This document shows, piece by piece, positions 59,702 through 64,000 of a stretch of 64,000 nt of DNA (position 1 is the stretch's first letter; the number at the start of each line of letters is the position of its first letter). The position numbers were made by a program, and so were the translations under genes. Below the pieces are notes generated by a model. That model saw nothing but the letters and a program-made list of their open reading frames with translations, was not told the DNA's origin and made no database searches. The stretch comes from Odiellus spinosus (taxonomy: Eukaryota; Arthropoda; Arachnida; Opiliones; Phalangiidae), in contig OY987231.1 in assembly GCA_963920705.1 (NCBI GenBank), positions 17,523,024 through 17,587,023 of the forward strand. The letters run 5' to 3'.

Positions 59702-61730
59702 GATAAATAATCTATGACATGGTAGAACATTTTTTATAGTTTCGTTGTTCATAAACAAATATATTTTATGACTCCAGGGTAATAAGGAAATAGGCAGTAC
59801 TTAAATTAAGATGATGGGAGAGAGAGAAAGGTACGTGAAACAACGTTTCAACCATGGCTTTCACTTTATTGGCTCAAATACTCAAATCTATAGTGAGGCA
59901 GATTATAAACTAGAACTGATTGGGCTAGCTTCATTTTGTCAGATCCACTTTTAGATTGCAGCGCGTGTCGAAGTTGCGTTTGTTCCAATTTTGATTACGC
60001 GGTATCTCACAAAGATTCTAACTTTATAAGAGCGCTAATCCTATCGCATTGAGGTCGAAGTTATACTAACTTTGCCTGCCTACATATATCAAATTTAGGC
60101 GCGTCCCCTTTTCAACCCCCCAAAACAAACTTATCAAAGGCGAATCCTAATCTGGGCAGATTCCTATAGCAACACCAACTGGGGTTTCCGCGCGAAGGAT
60201 ATCGATCTAATCCTCGAACTCGGCTCTAAGGGAAATTAAAGATTCTTTAGAGATAACGGCGTCGGCGAGAATTCGCTTCGAACGTCGAGCGAGGAGTAAT
60301 AAGACGCGAAATTTCCATCCCATGTGAACACGTTGGGAAAAAAAAATAAATTTATACAACGAAATCGAGCAATTAGGTTTAGGAAACGGAAATTCCGATT
60401 TTAATAAGACGGGGGTAAGCTTATACATATAATTGCGTTGAGAACTATATACGGGTTGGTGGGCGCGTTTTGGTACTGATCGCGTGCCACCGAGAAACCG
60501 TCTTGAGTCCTTCGCAACTCGCGAAATTAAGGGAAAATCTCACGAAAACACGAATATGACTATTCCAGGTTTTCCAGGTCGTGCACAAACCCTTTTAGAT
60601 ATATAACAAGACGTGATAATCGCGTAAAAACCCTCAAATCATGTGGAAGTTAGACATTTAATTGGTGATAAAATTAAAATGAATAAACAAGGCTTATTTA
60701 CGGAAGAATCCCCTAATCTTAGGGATTGAGCGCCTAATAAACCACTAACCAGCCCATTAAAAAAAAAAAAACACTGCTTGTTTAATTTTGAGCCAATTTT
60801 GAAGTATTTTTCTATCATTTTCAAGTTCTTAAGGAAGTCAATCTGATGTAGAGAATTTACAATTCGAGATCCGTGTTATTTTCACGCGACCTTTGGGACT
60901 TGAACTTTAAGGAAAGGGGAAATAGGAGGTTAGGTGGGGGCGATCTAAAATCCTCATTTGACACGAATGCCCATTGCCGATTTATTGTTCCTCCACGAAT
61001 CATTCGTCAAAATCTCAGCGAAGCTTATTATTCGCTTCTGAAGGTCCGCATTAGGATACGGAGAGCCTGTTTCGAATAATGGAGCAAAAGGAATTAGCAA
61101 AAAGGGGTGCGGAAGAAGGTGGGAACGAGTATTGGAGAGGGCGCTTGGAAAGACCGACGTGTTTCCGAGAAATGGCTATTTATTGATTTTCAAATTTTAA
61201 AAGCTATAGCTCCAGCTTCGTAGTCCTATATAGTAGGACTCGACTCAAGATTTGACAAAGAATGACAATTACGTCCAACCCCCCCCCCCCCCCCTCACTT
61301 CAAATTAGATTTTCCGGGACTAACCCTCGATCCTTTCTCAAAATCTTCATTTAATTAATTAAGGCGGGATATATATTTGTCAACGAGGAATGTCGGAGCT
61401 TAAATTTAAGGGAACTTTCTAATAGTTATTAAATCAATACGCTTTGAAGTATCGGTTCTACGAATGCTAATATTTAATTTAAATAATTTTCACTTTCTAA
61501 AGTATAAGCTTAGATTGGAGTACGGGCAGTCGTCATTTTTGATTAACCGTTATTCTTCGGCGAACATAGATGATAATATACATATACTATAGACAATTAA
61601 GATAATATTTAATAGCGAAATTTAGACAGACGAAAAAAAAAGCCTTATATTTATAAAATATATAATTGATTATTTAACTTAATCATACGTCTTATCGATT
61701 ACCTCAAGGGCTTTTAACAATTGACACCTT
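59702..61730. other. Unassigned stretch
   Basis: No gene recognised. A poly-C run lies at 61279-61294, and a GC-richer patch at 60180-60310. A plus-strand frame of 68 codons at 60873-61079 has no motif. Confidence 0.4.
60562..60595 (+). repeat. Fragment of the hAT-like element's right end
   Basis: TTCCAGGTTTTCCAGGTCGT, then GCACAAACCC matches the right terminus of 59258-59696. It lacks the last bases of the terminal repeat. It lies 900 bp away, so it is a separate truncated copy. Confidence 0.6.
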
Positions 61731-61905
61731 TAGATGAAGATTAATAACAAAACCTAGCGTTAATAAGCTTCCTCTAACGGCAAACAGTGGCAAAAGTAAG
61801 AACCAAATCTGCCTAGTCTCTTCATCGCAGTCATGTTAATTACTTTTGCCTCAGTTTGACTTTAGAGGACGCTCATGAAAGCCAGGTTTGGTTATTCATC
61901 ATCTA
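61731..61905. mobile_element. Hairpin element H (about 175 bp)
   Basis: The left arm (TAGATGAAGATTAATAACAA, AACCTAGC, CCTCTAACGGCAAACAGTGG, CAAAAGTAA) is complementary to the right arm (TTACTTTTGCCTCAGTTTGA, TTTAGAGGACG, GCCAGGTTTGGTTATTCATC, ATCTA) over about 65 bp with mismatches and small indels. About 40 bp lie between the arms. The outermost TA could be the duplicated target, but this is not certain. A partial copy is at 48517-48580. Confidence 0.7.
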
Positions 61906-62955
61906 TTACGATAGGTGTGCATTTTTAATAATCCTAGCTTAACTTAGGCAAATTATATTGTGTAGAAATATTATATTAAATGTATCATATTAATCTATAA
62001 AAAAAATTACAATATAATTAAGATTGGTAAATATTTCGTGATAAAAATTGCATTGTATAGAATAAAAAATATAATACTTATATATTATAAATCTGTTTTA
62101 CTGACGATGCAACCCAATTCCTTTTCACGAATTTTTGGAATTTTTCGAATATCCTCTTCGCTATCTCCAAACTATTAATGAATATTTTTGCCAAAAGAAA
62201 ATAGATCATATTCCCTTGAGAACAATTTTGAATAGAGCCAAAAATTCTTGTAGCATATGGGGCCTCGATATAACACGAAGAATAATATATATAAAAAATT
62301 TTTGGAAACTGCGAAAAAGCCGTAGGGAATATGGTTTCGAGAAAACTTGTCCCTTTTTTTTTTTTTTTTTTTTTTTTTTCATTCTCAATACATTTTTTGA
62401 AAGAAAAAAAAAACCTAGCACGGTAAATCGAAAAATTGTCATTTCATAAAATCCATATTTCTCCAAAAAAACAAAAGCGAGATACGGGAGTTACTGTAAA
62501 ATATAACGTATATTCCAACAACAAAAAAAGCTTATAGAAAAAAAAAAAGGCTTAGGGAAAAATTCCTATTGTAGAGAGTAGACTAGATTCCGGAAGGAAT
62601 TATAAGCGATTTAAAGCCCTCTAGTGGTTTACAAGGGTCTCAAACGATTTTTTTTTCTATCCAGAATTACCTATAAGGGATATCGTATACGGTATACCTG
62701 CGTGGGTATGTCGCGCTGGGAAGAGTATATTCGAGCGTAAAATCGACCTGTCAACGACAGAATTCTACGAACCTATAAGCTTCGTATTTCTTAAATTAAG
62801 AGTTCCACGAAATTCGTGCAGCGTAAAAGATCCCATTCTCAAAGCTATAAAGGATGAAGAACCGCGCAATAGCTAGCGGTATACTATAAAACTTTAGTCT
62901 TCAAATTCAATGATGAAAGAATTTAATTAAAATTAAAGATGGATTTCTGAATTAA
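61906..62955. other. Unassigned stretch
   Basis: AT-rich. It includes a 26-base poly-T run at 62354-62379 and short frames of at most about 104 codons that cross it. No gene recognised. Confidence 0.45.
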
Positions 62956-62962
62956 TTAAAGA

Positions 62963-63115
62963 CAGAATGAGACCTAATAAGTGATTTTTTTAATCGATTC
63001 CTTATCGTTTAAATAGTCCTAAACCAACGGTAAAAAAATTACAAACAAGTATTAAACTAGAAAAAAATTTAAAACTTATCAGGAAAATAGGCTTAGCTCG
63101 ATTCATGGAGATCCG
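62963..63115 (+). repeat. Fold-back family C, left half (C6)
   Basis: It follows a TTAA with AGACAGAATGAGACCTAATA, then GTGATTTTTTTAATCGATTC, CTTATCGTTTAAATAGTCCT, AAAAATTACAAACAAGTATT and AAAATAGGCTTAGCTCGATT, ending at CATGGAGATCCGG. Only the left arm is present. It includes the block between CCTTATC and AACCAAC that copy C4 has lost. Confidence 0.78.
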
Positions 63116-64000
63116 GAATTTCACCAGATTTCATAAAATATGAACTAACAGAACTAATTTACAAAACTTATTTACTTTGGAAATTAAAGTAGTATATTTA
63201 AATTTAATAAATCATTGGAATTTAGTTACCAAATTTTAGTTTTAGGGTGGTTTAGTGATCTAAAAAAAATCTTTTTGGTAAAAATGGAGGAGTTGAAGCT
63301 TTGAATTATAATAAAATTTGTTAGATACGTGTCGTGGCGTAATTCAAGGATATTTTGTGTAGAGTAAATATATAATAAATGTGTCATTCGTGCGTACATT
63401 TTAGATAATAGTTTTCTATACATTTGAGGGAAAGAGATATTCGGTTTGGATTGTATAAAAGGAAACTAAATTTAAATCCTGTTCGCTGTACATTAAAATG
63501 AAGCCATACTAAGCTTGCAAATAAAGTTTCTTTCAAGACGTCACGTTCTGGACATCTTTCATTCAACGCGCGCTGCCCTTTCCTCGTTGGCTTTTGCCAA
63601 AGGAGCAAGGAAAGGAAGAAGAAGAAGAAGAAGAAGAAGAAGAAGAAAAAAAAAATAGAATAGCGGGAATATATTTATTATACGGATAATAGCGTACATC
63701 AACTCGAAAGCTTGGAAGCTAAAAAAAGGGGGGAACGTAGACAGTTGTATCAGTTTCGAGTTTTCAGAGGATACAAAGGTATTTTCCATTATATCTCTAA
63801 GGCACTAAATCTTACGGAGTTTAGCTTTACACTTTACTGTAACCTTTAAATGATTATTACTATCTAGTAAGAGGAGAAAAAAAAATCAGCGTTCACAGTA
63901 AATCTTTCCGATGTTCCGATGCGAGGAGAAGAAAGCGTAGAAAGGGATATTCCTCGAAGTCAATCGGAAATGTTATAACCAACAATTATACCGCGGATTA
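63116..64000. other. Unassigned stretch with a GAA repeat
   Basis: No gene recognised. An (AAG/GAA)n tract of about eleven units lies at 63615-63647, followed by an A run. Minus-strand frames of 65-76 codons, one of them crossing the GAA tract, show no motif. Confidence 0.5.

Overview
The window looks like nuclear DNA from an AT-rich eukaryote, most likely an invertebrate animal. I see no operons, ribosome-binding sites or dense long reading frames. Almost every reading frame is under 150 codons and most fall inside repeats. I cannot name the species. No complete protein-coding gene can be recognised, and the region reads as intergenic or long-intron sequence. The best candidates for coding sequence are two short stretches with good splice signals at both ends: 58669-58746 on the plus strand and 21593-21640 on the minus strand. 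I cannot name the protein of either. I found no tRNA, rRNA or other RNA gene.

What fills the window is mobile and repetitive DNA. Ten insertions belong to four MITE families with unrelated sequences: family A (four copies, 2997-12983), family B (three copies at 15225, 27259 and 36381), family E (copies at 22806 and 49365) and family G (34704-34994). All ten begin with CA, end with TG and are flanked by a perfect 7-bp target-site duplication. This suggests one transposase type mobilised all four. A second group inserts at TTAA. It is a fold-back family (C) with arms of more than 100 bp, with four near-complete copies and several fragments (9099-63115), plus a short element at 37229-37362. Other elements are a hAT-like element at 59258-59696, two elements with TA flanks (21797-21935 and 32870-33036), a hairpin element at 61731-61905, relics that resemble Copia-type reverse transcriptase near 14329-14913, and three dispersed families of unknown class (R5, R6 and F).

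Layout: 1-9 kb holds three family A copies in otherwise plain sequence. At 9-13 kb there is a fold-back element, a large minisatellite (10227-11073) and the fourth family A copy. At 14-15.5 kb lie the Copia-like relics and the first family B copy. The 15.5-21.5 kb stretch is plain. At 21.5-25.8 kb sit a candidate exon, two MITEs, an R5 copy, a GC-rich patch and the best-preserved fold-back element. At 27-37.5 kb are two family B copies and a nest of insertions (32.6-35.1 kb). At 43.1-43.8 kb there is a 21/22-bp minisatellite. The 46.9-50 kb stretch holds repeat fragments and the second family E copy. At 56.5-63.1 kb there are repeat fragments, the second R5 copy, the best candidate exon and the hAT-like element. 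Homopolymer runs of 20-32 bases and short dinucleotide or trinucleotide repeats are scattered throughout.

No pathway or gene cooperation can be read from this window. The useful content is the record of transposition and tandem-repeat turnover.
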